Assembly (NCBI GenBank): GCA_002454015.1
Contig: DKIB01000105.1
Location: forward strand, 235 to 14,429
Reading direction: 5' to 3'
DNA length: 14,195 bases
Source of the DNA: Proteobacteria bacterium UBA6729
Lineage (GTDB): Bacteria > Pseudomonadota > Gammaproteobacteria > Porifericomitales > Porifericomitaceae
The notes beneath the pieces are model-generated. The model did not search any database and was not told the origin of the DNA. It worked only from the letters and a program-made list of their open reading frames with translations. This document shows positions 7,207 through 14,195 of this stretch, piece after piece. The position numbers and the translations under genes were made by a program. Within the stretch, counting starts at the first letter, position 1. Each line of letters starts with the position of its first letter.

Positions 7207-7827
7207 ATGAAAACAGTGTTTGGATGGGTGGCAACGGGGGGCCTGGTGCTGGTGCTGATGCTGGCGGTACAGGGCCGCACGATTGCAGTGAGGACAACGA
7301 TTCCGACAGCACTGGGGTTTGCGTACAGCCCGGAACTCTCCATAGCACAGCCACCGCTCCAGCAACTTTATACATCGCCCCAGTCGGTACGGATCTACAA
7401 GAACTACCGCATCACACCGATTGCAAGCTTTCAGATGCAGGCCCTGCTGGTGCACAAGAAACGCTATCGCTACGGCGGCGCAACGGATATCAGTCCAATA
7501 GACATGATGCTGTCCTGGGGCATCCTGGGGGAGGAGGTTGCCTGGGAGGGCACTGAAATCAGGCAGCATTCACGCAGGGGTGTGGTGCAACCCGACAGCA
7601 ACGCGTGGTACGAAAATCCTGAGCGGACAAACAGCTGGGCAAATATGCATATGCTACCGGCCAGTGTTGAGGTGTACCAGAGCTTGCTGCGTGCCGATGC
7701 GGGCCAGCAGATCCGCCTGAAGGGCTTCCTCGTTAATGTGATCGGGGGTGACGAGTGGATCACCTCAACAAGCCGGGAGGATGACGATTGCGAGATCGTG
7801 CTGGTGGACAGCTTTGAGGTGCTGTGA
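7207..7827 (+). CDS. Conserved exported or membrane-anchored protein of unknown function
   Basis: The function is unknown. The 206-aa product begins with a short positive end and a hydrophobic stretch (about residues 5-22), either an uncleaved anchor or a signal peptide; there is no lipobox cysteine. The rest should lie in the periplasm. It resembles a widespread but uncharacterised proteobacterial family that I recall by pattern: YRITPIASFQMQALL (about 67-81), a SPIDMMLSWG motif (about 97-106), NMHMLPA (about 150), LKGFLV (about 174), and a C-terminal SREDDDCEIVLVDSFEVL in which an acidic run precedes a cysteine. Relatives usually have a TREDTG..ACE-like segment there. The start is fixed by GGAGG at 9 nt and a TATAAT box upstream. 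It stands alone, convergent with the large flavoprotein gene, which ends 180 nt away. Confidence 0.8.
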   Translation: MKTVFGWVATGGLVLVLMLAVQGRTIAVRTTIPTALGFAYSPELSIAQPPLQQLYTSPQSVRIYKNYRITPIASFQMQALLVHKKRYRYGGATDISPIDMMLSWGILGEEVAWEGTEIRQHSRRGVVQPDSNAWYENPERTNSWANMHMLPASVEVYQSLLRADAGQQIRLKGFLVNVIGGDEWITSTSREDDDCEIVLVDSFEVL

Positions 7828-7828
7828 G

Positions 7829-7854
7829 GCCCCCATGAATCCGGTGTTGGGGGC
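7829..7854. terminator. Possible terminator hairpin after the 206-codon gene
   Basis: GCCCCC (7829-7834) and GGGGGC (7849-7854) can pair across a 14-nt loop, immediately after the stop codon. There is no U-tract. It lies between two convergent genes, where a terminator would be expected. Confidence 0.3.
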
Positions 7855-8007
7855 ACGGCTGGTACACGCTGCATATTGATGCGCTGTGGGCGGTAGTGCG
7901 GGGGCTGCGTACCAGAGGCGCGTCGCACCCGGACGAGCCGGACGGGGATGGGAGTTCCCGATTCGGGGGCACGTGCGGTGGCTACCCTGTGCGCACGGAC
8001 CCCCCGC

Positions 8008-11000
8008 TCATCGATCCTCAAGTGCATGCAACCACAGAGCGGAGAGTTTTTCCTGCACGGAGTTCTGACGCAGCCTGGCATGGAGGTTATCAAAGTCGAC
8101 ACGATCCAGCTCCTGATCCTGATTGTAGCAGGAGTAGACGAAGTACTCTTCACCGGTATCGGGGTCATTGTGTTTGCAGAGGCATTGGGCACAGATGCCC
8201 TTCATCATGCATTGCATCGGTGAGTTGATGGAACCGATAGCCTGATGATCAGGCTTCAGGAAGGGCTTGAGTGCATGGTGCCGGGCATGGGCCACCGCTG
8301 CCATCATGCGATCCGAGCCGATGGTGATGATGTGATCGATGTCCTGCATCGGGGTGACCGCTTCGCCCAGACTGCCATCGGCGTAGGCACACATGGCCTC
8401 AACGATGTTGCCCTGATGGAAGCGGTCCTGCGGGCGCCGGGGGGCAATACTGCCACCACCGGGGTTTACCGCCCACACGATGGTGTCGGCTGAGTATTCG
8501 ATCTCTTCCATCTTGAAGGTGTCGCTGGCCTTGCGGTAACCGGCAAAGTACAGGATACGACAGTTGGCGGCGCGTAGTGCCCGACCGATAGAGAACAGCA
8601 CGGCATTGCCCAGGCCGCCCCCTGCCAGCAGCACGTTACGCTGGCGGGGAATGTGGGTGGCACTGCCGGTCACCCCCATCACCACCAGCGGCATACCCGG
8701 CCGCCAATATCGGCACAGTCTGGATGAGCTACCCATCTCCAGGGCAATGAGTGAGATCAGCCCGCGCTCCTTGTCTACAGAGGCCCCGGTCAGTGCCAGG
8801 CCCTCTGCACTCAACCGGGTATTGCCGACCCGTGGTGCCAGGGTCTCATAGTCCTGTACGCGATAGAACTGACCCGGCTCAAACTTGCGGGCCTGCATGG
8901 GCGCCTTGACAATCACCTCAATAATGTTGGGTGCCAGTTCATGCACGGCGGTTACCTCAGCCTTCAGTAGCTCGTCCAGGCGACTGTGCAGGGCAGCCAG
9001 CTGGCGGTCACGGGCAGGCTGTTCGTCCGCCTTGAGGCACTTGAGCCCGGCAGCAAATAATTGCACAACGGCGGGATAACATTCGCGCGCACTGGCCATG
9101 GCCTTGACCACACTGCCTGCATAGGTGGGGTGTACATCACCGTAGAAGGTGATGTACCGCCCCCGGTGCCTGTAGGAGGTAAACGGCGTGGGGCGACCGG
9201 ACTTGAGGGGGGCAGCATCGACCGCTTCCAGCTCGGGCTGATCGACGTCGCCCTGGCCAGGCACATAGCACTGGAAGAATTTTTCTGCCATGCGGAAGCT
9301 ATAGGGATGTTCCTGTTCATAGATGGTGTTGGGCGAGGTGCCTGCCGCAATGAACAGACTTTTCATGGGCAGTTCGGTGCTGCGTCCGGTCTCGCGCCAC
9401 TTGCCGTCGGCAGCACGCTCGCGGTGTGCAAAGCGTACCGCACACAAGGCACCACAGGCATCGGCCTGCGCCTCTGTCGGCACCAGTCGCTCAGCCAGAT
9501 AGATACCCTCCTCCAGGGCCTTGCTGATCTCCTCATGGCTCTGTCGGTAGGCCGGGGAATCCGTGATGTCGCCGCGATAGAACAGGGTAACGCCACCCCA
9601 GGACTGCAGCAGCGGGACGAAGTCGGGTAACTCACCCGCCCGAGCAGCGCGCTGCCGCTCCGCCTCAAGCTGCCGACCATGCTCCAGAAAGGTATCCAGC
9701 CAAGTCAGTTCTTCCGCATCAAAACCGGCCCGCAGTTCTGCTACGGAGCCCTGTTCTGTCAGGGCACGATAGCGACGCAGGGTACGCTCCGCCTGCACCG
9801 GGTAGTAAGCCAGCAGTTCGGTGGCAGTATCCATCGCGGTCAACCCCCCGCCGATCACCCCGGCGGGCAGGCTCACTTGCAGGTTGGCCAGGGCATCACG
9901 GCGCGCCGCGCCACTCAGCTGCAGGGCCATCAGAAAATCTGATGCCTTGCGGATGCCACGGATCAGATTGTTACGCAGGCCGATAATGGTCGGCTTGCCG
10001 GCACCCGTGGCCAGGGCAATATGATCAAAACCCAGTTCCCAGGCATCGTCTATGGTCAGGGTGCCCCCAAAACGTATGCCACCATAGCAGCGGAAGTTGC
10101 GCCGTCGGACCAGATTCAGGTAGATCAGCTTCAGAAAGTTTTTGTCCCAGCGTACGGTGATGCCATACTCGGCCACCCCGCCAAAACCCAGCACGCAACG
10201 ATCATCCAGAGACTCATAAAGTTCCTTGCGCACCGAATGCACCGGCTGCGGTGCACGGCCCGGTGCACCGACCAGGGACTCCGGCAGTGGCTCGATCTTC
10301 AGGGCATCCACGCCGGTCACACTGAAGCCTTCATTCAGCAGATAGTGCGACAGGGTATACCCGGCGGGGCCCATCCCCACTACCAGCATGTTCTTGCCGT
10401 TATAAGGCAGTGCACAGGGGCGTTTGGCGTTGATCGGGTTCCAGCGTGTCAGCAGATCATAGAGCTCGAATCCCCAGGGCAGCTCCAGCACATCGGTCAG
10501 CACCCGGGTCTCGATCTGCGGGATATCCACCGGCTCGGTCTTCTGGTAGATACAAGCCTTCATGCAGTCATTACAGATGCGATGCCCGGTGCCCGGACAC
10601 ATGGGGTTATCCAGCATCACCAGGACCAGCGCACCGAGGCTGTCCCCCTGGCGCTTGAGCCAATGCATCTCGGAAATCTTCTGGTCCAGCGGACAACCGG
10701 TCAGGGTTACGCCCAGCGGATTGCTGCGAAAGCCCCCCTTGCGGCGGTCCGGCATGCCCTTGGAGCAGGAGTCGGTGTTGCGTTCGTGGCAATAGATGCA
10801 GTGCTCCACTTCATAGAGCACCTGGCGCAGGTCGGCGCGCAGGTCGGTCAGCGCAAAGCCATCGCGGCGGCGCAGGCGGTGCCCGGGGGCTACCCAGCGG
10901 GGCAGTGCATCGCGCACCTCAAGCTGCTGTGTAACCAGCTGCTCCGGGTCCAGACGACCGGGGACCTTCAGACAACTCCACGCGTCGGCGCCGGGCTCAA

Positions 11001-11652
11001 GTTCCGGGTGTTGCAGACACAGCCTGCACCAGGCGGCGAGGGCATTCAGCAGCGACGCAATGAGCGACTCCGGGTCAGCATCAGCACCACTGATGCCCTG
11101 CAGTGCAGCCCGGGTCTGGCTGCGCACCGATGCCGCATCCTCGCCCGCCAGTGCCACCTGCCAGTGCAGCAATCGGGAGCCGGCCATACACAGCGCCAAT
11201 TCACGGTCATCGTGCATCCCGACCGCAGGTGCGAGGGCCTGCAACACCGCATCCACGGTATCGCGCAGGGCCTCCGGGTCCACATCCGGGGCATCGGCTG
11301 ATGGCTGCAGTCGCTTGACCAGCCAGGCACGAAAACCGTACACGGTCTGCATCTCCTGCAGGATCCGGGCCCGACTGTCTGCCAACTCGCGACTGATTCC
11401 AAACAGGCGGCCCAGAAAGGCGGCCACCGACACGGCCAGCTCCACCAGCAGGGCAGACAGTTCTGTGGGACTCAGCCCGGCGCCGACGGAGTCATGGTAG
11501 GCCCTGTAGCGAACATACAGGGCGGGGTGCTCATGTTCCAACTCCGTATCAAAGACCGTCAGCAACGCCGACAGTCGAGCCGGATCATGCAGATCGGAAT
11601 AACTGAACCCCGGGATGCCGAGGCGCAGCCTGCTCATCGAAACCGCCGACAT
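8008..11652 (-). CDS. Large iron-sulfur flavoprotein oxidoreductase: GltD-like plus PyrK-like modules
   Basis: This 1214-aa cytosolic protein probably passes electrons between NAD(P)H and an unknown partner. Residues 1 to about 280 form a mostly helical domain I do not recognise. Residues 284-371 resemble the [4Fe-4S] domain of glutamate synthase small subunits: HCIYCH (C285, C288), C296, GCPLDQKISE (C320), C352 and CNDCMKAC (C360, C363, C367). An FAD Rossmann fold starts at GMGPAG (426-431), and a nucleotide-binding GVIGGG lies near 597. The last 300 residues resemble dihydroorotate dehydrogenase electron-transfer subunits: a ferredoxin-reductase fold, LAGGGLGNAV near 1008, and a [2Fe-2S] set C1148, C1154, C1157 and C1175. 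Substrate is unknown; no gltB or pyrD lies nearby. I chose the ATG at 11652 because GAGACGGA precedes it; the frame opens at a TTG at 11673. It lies 63 nt after the DUF4389 gene on the same strand, so co-transcription is likely. Confidence 0.9.
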   Translation of the reverse strand: MSAVSMSRLRLGIPGFSYSDLHDPARLSALLTVFDTELEHEHPALYVRYRAYHDSVGAGLSPTELSALLVELAVSVAAFLGRLFGISRELADSRARILQEMQTVYGFRAWLVKRLQPSADAPDVDPEALRDTVDAVLQALAPAVGMHDDRELALCMAGSRLLHWQVALAGEDAASVRSQTRAALQGISGADADPESLIASLLNALAAWCRLCLQHPELEPGADAWSCLKVPGRLDPEQLVTQQLEVRDALPRWVAPGHRLRRRDGFALTDLRADLRQVLYEVEHCIYCHERNTDSCSKGMPDRRKGGFRSNPLGVTLTGCPLDQKISEMHWLKRQGDSLGALVLVMLDNPMCPGTGHRICNDCMKACIYQKTEPVDIPQIETRVLTDVLELPWGFELYDLLTRWNPINAKRPCALPYNGKNMLVVGMGPAGYTLSHYLLNEGFSVTGVDALKIEPLPESLVGAPGRAPQPVHSVRKELYESLDDRCVLGFGGVAEYGITVRWDKNFLKLIYLNLVRRRNFRCYGGIRFGGTLTIDDAWELGFDHIALATGAGKPTIIGLRNNLIRGIRKASDFLMALQLSGAARRDALANLQVSLPAGVIGGGLTAMDTATELLAYYPVQAERTLRRYRALTEQGSVAELRAGFDAEELTWLDTFLEHGRQLEAERQRAARAGELPDFVPLLQSWGGVTLFYRGDITDSPAYRQSHEEISKALEEGIYLAERLVPTEAQADACGALCAVRFAHRERAADGKWRETGRSTELPMKSLFIAAGTSPNTIYEQEHPYSFRMAEKFFQCYVPGQGDVDQPELEAVDAAPLKSGRPTPFTSYRHRGRYITFYGDVHPTYAGSVVKAMASARECYPAVVQLFAAGLKCLKADEQPARDRQLAALHSRLDELLKAEVTAVHELAPNIIEVIVKAPMQARKFEPGQFYRVQDYETLAPRVGNTRLSAEGLALTGASVDKERGLISLIALEMGSSSRLCRYWRPGMPLVVMGVTGSATHIPRQRNVLLAGGGLGNAVLFSIGRALRAANCRILYFAGYRKASDTFKMEEIEYSADTIVWAVNPGGGSIAPRRPQDRFHQGNIVEAMCAYADGSLGEAVTPMQDIDHIITIGSDRMMAAVAHARHHALKPFLKPDHQAIGSINSPMQCMMKGICAQCLCKHNDPDTGEEYFVYSCYNQDQELDRVDFDNLHARLRQNSVQEKLSALWLHALEDR

Positions 11653-11715
11653 AATGGTTCCGTCTCTACGCAACCGACGCGGCGACAGGCAGGTCGTGAC
11701 CCTGAGTGTGCCGTC

Positions 11716-12165
11716 CTAAGTGTCCGCCTGACCGAACGGCCAGGGCCGCTGCTCAGTGCGATACAACAGGAAGGCCAGCAACTCCCCTGCATAGTGGACC
11801 AGCCGATCACTGGCCGACACCAGCTGCTGGTTGGCGTGGCCGGTCACCAGCTTGCTCAGGAACTGGAAAACCACCAAAAACCATATCAGCCACGTGTAGA
11901 TCACCAGAAAGAGTGCCGCGGAGATGAGCATGAACAGCAGACGCACCCACATGCTGCGGTCCCCGGAGCGCTGCCTGAGGTCGCGTGCCAACTCATGCGT
12001 CCACCCCTCGGCGTGCGCCGCGGTGCCTGCCTGGTCTGCATCACCCCAACGCGTCCCCTCCGTATCCGCATCATCAGTGGCGGCCTGTGGCGACGCGGCG
12101 GTGGGCTCCGGTGCCCCGGCCTGTTCATCATCAGGTCTGTGGTCTGATTTTTCAGTCAATTGCAT
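11716..12165 (-). CDS. DUF4389 family membrane protein
   Basis: The function of DUF4389 proteins is not established. The 149-aa product has an acidic, Asp/Glu/Ala-rich N-terminal half (about residues 1-65), probably disordered, then the DUF4389 core: a WVRLLFMLI start near 73, a long hydrophobic segment to about 106 (one or two membrane passes), TGHANQQL, and a C-terminal FLLYRTEQRPWPFG that matches the family's typical ending of FxTDERPFPF type. The usual core is about 90-100 aa, so the N-terminal part is an extension. The ATG at 12165 has GGAGG only 2 nt upstream, which is very close; a TTG two codons later stands 8 nt from it and may be the real start. A perfect TATAAT for this strand lies at 12221-12226. 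The flavoprotein gene follows, suggesting a membrane-linked redox unit (inference). Confidence 0.88.
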   Translation of the reverse strand: MQLTEKSDHRPDDEQAGAPEPTAASPQAATDDADTEGTRWGDADQAGTAAHAEGWTHELARDLRQRSGDRSMWVRLLFMLISAALFLVIYTWLIWFLVVFQFLSKLVTGHANQQLVSASDRLVHYAGELLAFLLYRTEQRPWPFGQADT

Positions 12166-12220
12166 ATCCTCCGGCCGGGGCTGTCGCTACCCCTGCGCTA
12201 CTTGTGATCATGACGGGCTC

Positions 12221-12226
12221 ATTATA
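12221..12226 (-). promoter_or_regulatory. -10 box for the DUF4389–flavoprotein transcript
   Basis: On the minus strand this reads TATAAT. The hexamer 17 bp further upstream, GTATCA, is a weak -35 match and lies inside a direct repeat. Transcription would start near 12214, giving a leader of about 50 nt. Confidence 0.5.
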
Positions 12227-12229
12227 CCC

Positions 12230-12252
12230 GATACCTGAGCGCCTGATACCTG
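12230..12252. repeat. 8-bp direct repeat GATACCTG, 15-bp period
   Basis: GATACCTG occurs at 12230-12237 and 12245-12252. The pair covers the -35 region of the minus-strand promoter and sits just before the plus-strand lipB promoter, a suitable place for an operator. No regulator is known. Confidence 0.45.
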
Positions 12253-12256
12253 CCGG

Positions 12257-12283
12257 TTCACTCCCGGACACTTCGCGTATACT
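12257..12283 (+). promoter_or_regulatory. Candidate lipB–lipA promoter
   Basis: TATACT (12278-12283) is a good -10 box. Upstream, TTCACT (12257-12262) matches four of six -35 bases but with a short 15-bp spacer. Transcription would start near 12290, almost on top of the ATG at 12292, which argues that translation of lipB begins further downstream. Confidence 0.45.
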
Positions 12284-12387
12284 CTACAGCCATGAATAGC
12301 GTATCCACACCTGTCGGCGTGGCACCCCAACGGCAGCACTGCAACCCTGCGAGCGGTACCGCCGGAGCGGCGGTCGGGGGGTCCGAT

Positions 12388-13017
12388 GTGAACGGGATGC
12401 GGGTACATGCCCTGGGCCGTGTATCCTACCGCCAGGCTTGGGCCTGGATGCGGGAGTTTACTGAACGGCGCCAGCCGGGCCAGCCGGACGAACTCTGGTG
12501 GCTGGAACATCCCCCGGTGTATACCCTGGGCCTGTCGCGGTCCACAGAGGATCTGCTGCAGCCCGATGGCGATGACATTGAACGGGTATACAGCGACCGG
12601 GGCGGGCGGGCCACCTATCATGGGCCGGGCCAGCTGCTGGTTTACCCGCTGCTGGATCTGCGCAGGCTCGGCCTCGGCCCCCGCGCCTATGTACACTGCC
12701 TGGAACAGGCCGTCATTGCACTGTTGCAGACCCTGGGCATCGCTGCCGAACGCCGCCCCGGGGCACCGGGGGTCTACAGCCGGACGGGCAAGCTCGCCTT
12801 TGTCGGCGTGCGTATCCGCAAACAGTGCAGCTACCACGGTCTGGCGCTGAATGTAAACCCGGATCTGGCCCCGTTTGCACGCATCCATCCCTGCGGCATG
12901 CCGGGTCTGTGCATCAGTTCCCTGGCGGCGCAGGGGTGCCGGATCGACAGCGCCACGGCGGCGGCACGATTGATCCCCATACTGCTGGAACGGCTGTATG
13001 CCGCCCGACGCCCGTGA
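12388..13017 (+). CDS. lipB: Lipoyl (octanoyl) transferase LipB
   Basis: LipB moves the octanoyl group from acyl carrier protein to the lipoyl domains of 2-oxoacid dehydrogenases and GcvH, the first step of de novo lipoate synthesis. Signatures: [15 protein letters not shown], the [14 protein letters not shown] substrate motif, and the catalytic pair Lys135 ([10 protein letters not shown]) and Cys169 (HPCGMPG). The frame is open from an ATG at 12292, but I chose the GTG at 12388: it gives 209 aa, near the family's usual 200-215, starts just before the conserved MRVHALG, and puts the catalytic residues at positions 135 and 169, as in E. coli LipB. The 32 extra residues upstream are Ala/Gly-rich without family resemblance and would begin at the predicted transcription start. 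An ATG at 12397 is also possible. The stop overlaps the lipA GTG. Confidence 0.95.
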   Translation: MNGMRVHALGRVSYRQAWAWMREFTERRQPGQPDELWWLEHPPVYTLGLSRSTEDLLQPDGDDIERVYSDRGGRATYHGPGQLLVYPLLDLRRLGLGPRAYVHCLEQAVIALLQTLGIAAERRPGAPGVYSRTGKLAFVGVRIRKQCSYHGLALNVNPDLAPFARIHPCGMPGLCISSLAAQGCRIDSATAAARLIPILLERLYAARRP

Positions 13018-13973
13018 ACAGCGCAGGCATTCCGCAGCGCGGCTGGCAGAAAATCTCACGCCTGCCGAGGGCGATACGACCACAGCCCGCGGCACAACCA
13101 CTGCGTAAACCCCCCTGGCTGCGGGTGCGCCTGCCGACCGGTACCGGGGTGGCACGACTGCAAGCCCTGTTGCGCGAGCAACGCCTGCATACCGTGTGCG
13201 AGGAGGCCTCCTGCCCCAACCTGCCGGAGTGCTTCAGCAAGGGTACGGCCACCTTCATGATCCTGGGCGCCCTGTGCACCCGCCGTTGCCCATTCTGCGA
13301 TGTTGCACACGGACGTCCACTGCCACCCGATACCGATGAACCGGAACGGCTGGCAACCAGTGTCGCGCGCATGAAACTTTCCTATGTGGTGATCACCTCC
13401 GTGGATCGCGATGACCTCAGGGACGGCGGCGCGGGGCACTTCAGCGCCTGCATTCGTGCGGTGCGCAGCCGCTGTCCGCAAGCGCGTGTGGAGATCCTGG
13501 TGCCCGACTTCAAAAAACGTATCCCGGCGGCACTCAGACAGCTGGAAACAGCACTGCCCGATGTATTCAACCACAACCTGGAGACAGTCCCCAGACTGTA
13601 CAAGTCGGTACGACCGGGGGCCAACTATCATGGGTCGCTGGAACTGCTGCAACGTTTCAAGGAACAGCATCCACACCTCCCCACCAAATCCGGACTGATG
13701 CTCGGCCTGGGCGAGAGTTGTGCTGAGGTGGTTGCCGTACTGGAGGATCTGCGTGCCCACCGATGCGATATGGTAACCTTGGGACAGTATCTGCAACCCG
13801 GTCGCCATCATCTGCCCGTACAACGCTATGTGCCCCCCGCAGAGTTTGCGCAGCTGGCAGAGGTGGCCCGGGGTCTGGGCTTCAGCAATGTGGCCAGCGG
13901 CCCGCTGGTACGCTCCTCCTACCATGCCGACCGGCAGGCCGAGGGTCTGGTGGTCCAGCCGGAACCGCACTGA
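13014..13973 (+). CDS. lipA: Lipoyl synthase LipA (radical SAM)
   Basis: LipA inserts two sulfur atoms at C6 and C8 of the protein-bound octanoyl chain made by LipB, consuming its auxiliary iron-sulfur cluster. The 319-aa product has the usual length. The auxiliary-cluster motif CX4CX5C is C62, C67 and C73 ([12 protein letters not shown]), the radical-SAM motif CX3CX2C is C88, C92 and C95 (CTRRCPFC), and the C-terminal RSSYHAD (300-306) supplies the serine ligand of the auxiliary cluster. GADRDD-type SAM-binding sequence ([12 protein letters not shown]) and HNLETV are also present. The GTG at 13014 overlaps the lipB stop in GTGA and gives the normal N-terminus (WQKISRLP); the frame continues back into lipB only as an overlap. 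The pair is probably translated in a coupled way. Confidence 0.98.
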   Translation: MNSAGIPQRGWQKISRLPRAIRPQPAAQPLRKPPWLRVRLPTGTGVARLQALLREQRLHTVCEEASCPNLPECFSKGTATFMILGALCTRRCPFCDVAHGRPLPPDTDEPERLATSVARMKLSYVVITSVDRDDLRDGGAGHFSACIRAVRSRCPQARVEILVPDFKKRIPAALRQLETALPDVFNHNLETVPRLYKSVRPGANYHGSLELLQRFKEQHPHLPTKSGLMLGLGESCAEVVAVLEDLRAHRCDMVTLGQYLQPGRHHLPVQRYVPPAEFAQLAEVARGLGFSNVASGPLVRSSYHADRQAEGLVVQPEPH

Positions 13974-13994
13974 CTGGCAGGAGTATACCGTTCC

Positions 13995-14195
13995 TCAGGG
14001 GCGGCGGTGGGCAATGTGCAGCTGTATCAGCTGCCCGGCTGTCAGGGTGGTGGTAACCGGATCCGCCTGCAGCTCACCGCTTTGCGGCATGGCATGACCA
14101 GTGCGAGAGATACGGGCTCCAACGACCCCCTGCTGTAACCCGGACAGCGGCGACTGTGGCAGCAGGCTGGTGCTGTCGTCCAGCACCACCGTGAT
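13995..14195 (-). CDS. ccmI: C-terminal end of a CcmI/CycH-like cytochrome c biogenesis protein (partial)
   Basis: Only the last 66 codons lie in the window; the gene continues beyond the right edge. CcmI helps deliver apocytochrome c to the haem ligation complex in the periplasm. The fragment matches the C-terminal beta domain of CcmI: VVLDDSTSLLPQSPLSG, then VVGARISRTGHAMPQSGEL, which parallels the family's V(V/E)ARISxSGNAxPQSGDL pattern, and a short strand ending LIQLHIAHRRP. The reading frame is open to the window edge with ITV before the GTG at 14189, so that codon is internal and not a start. It converges on lipA with only 21 nt between the stop codons. The tetratricopeptide and membrane parts expected of CcmI are outside the window, so the assignment rests on this tail. 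Confidence 0.75.
   Translation of the reverse strand: MTVVLDDSTSLLPQSPLSGLQQGVVGARISRTGHAMPQSGELQADPVTTTLTAGQLIQLHIAHRRP

Noticed and set aside
10021-11301. A 426-codon plus-strand open frame opposite the large flavoprotein gene
   Set aside because: It lies wholly antisense to a gene with clear Fe-S and FAD motifs, has no recognisable domain, and is explained by GC-rich codon bias keeping the opposite frame open.
12208-13155. A 315-codon minus-strand open frame over lipB and the start of lipA
   Set aside because: Antisense shadow of two certain genes and of the promoter region; no family match.
1-14195. CRISPR array, rRNA genes or a complete insertion sequence
   Set aside because: No regularly spaced long repeats, no rRNA-like sequence and no transposase frame were seen.

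Overview
The window most likely comes from a GC-rich gammaproteobacterium. The prs–rplY–pth–ychF order and the lipB–lipA pair are typical of that class, and cytochrome c maturation plus a large GltD/PyrK-type flavoprotein would fit the Chromatiales/Ectothiorhodospira side. The family level is a guess, because no rRNA or other phylogenetic marker was analysed.

Layout. (1) 1-2640, +: a restriction-type DEAH helicase/nuclease, probably cut by the window edge at its 5' end and more AT-rich than the rest. (2) 2641-3526: about 0.9 kb with no convincing gene, holding inverted and direct repeats and ending in a good sigma70 promoter. (3) 3527-6827, +: a tight housekeeping operon, prs (PRPP synthase), rplY (long-form bL25), pth (peptidyl-tRNA hydrolase) and ychF (YchF/OLA1 ATPase), followed by an 8-bp-stem hairpin. 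(4) 6828-7206: a leader region with a duplicated motif and a promoter for a 206-codon exported or membrane-anchored protein of unknown function (7207-7827, +). (5) 8008-12165, -: a DUF4389 membrane protein, then a 1214-aa iron-sulfur flavoprotein, probably one transcript. (6) 12166-12387: a divergent control region with facing promoters and an 8-bp direct repeat. (7) 12388-13973, +: lipB and lipA, overlapping by 4 nt. (8) 13995-14195, -: the C-terminal end of a CcmI/CycH-like cytochrome c biogenesis protein, running off the window.

How the genes fit together. prs feeds nucleotide, histidine and NAD synthesis, while rplY, pth and ychF serve translation, so the operon joins precursor supply to ribosome function. 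LipB and LipA carry out octanoyl transfer and sulfur insertion in de novo lipoate synthesis. The large flavoprotein joins a GltD-like Fe-S/FAD half to a PyrK-like FAD/NAD/[2Fe-2S] half and probably moves electrons between NAD(P)H and an unidentified partner. The first gene looks like the edge of a defence locus next to the core operon.

Most worth a second look: the Asn-to-Leu change at a normally invariant Pth active-site position, the fused flavoprotein with its helical N-terminal domain and DUF4389 partner, and the structured gene-free tract between the restriction gene and prs. No wholly new multi-gene system is evident.
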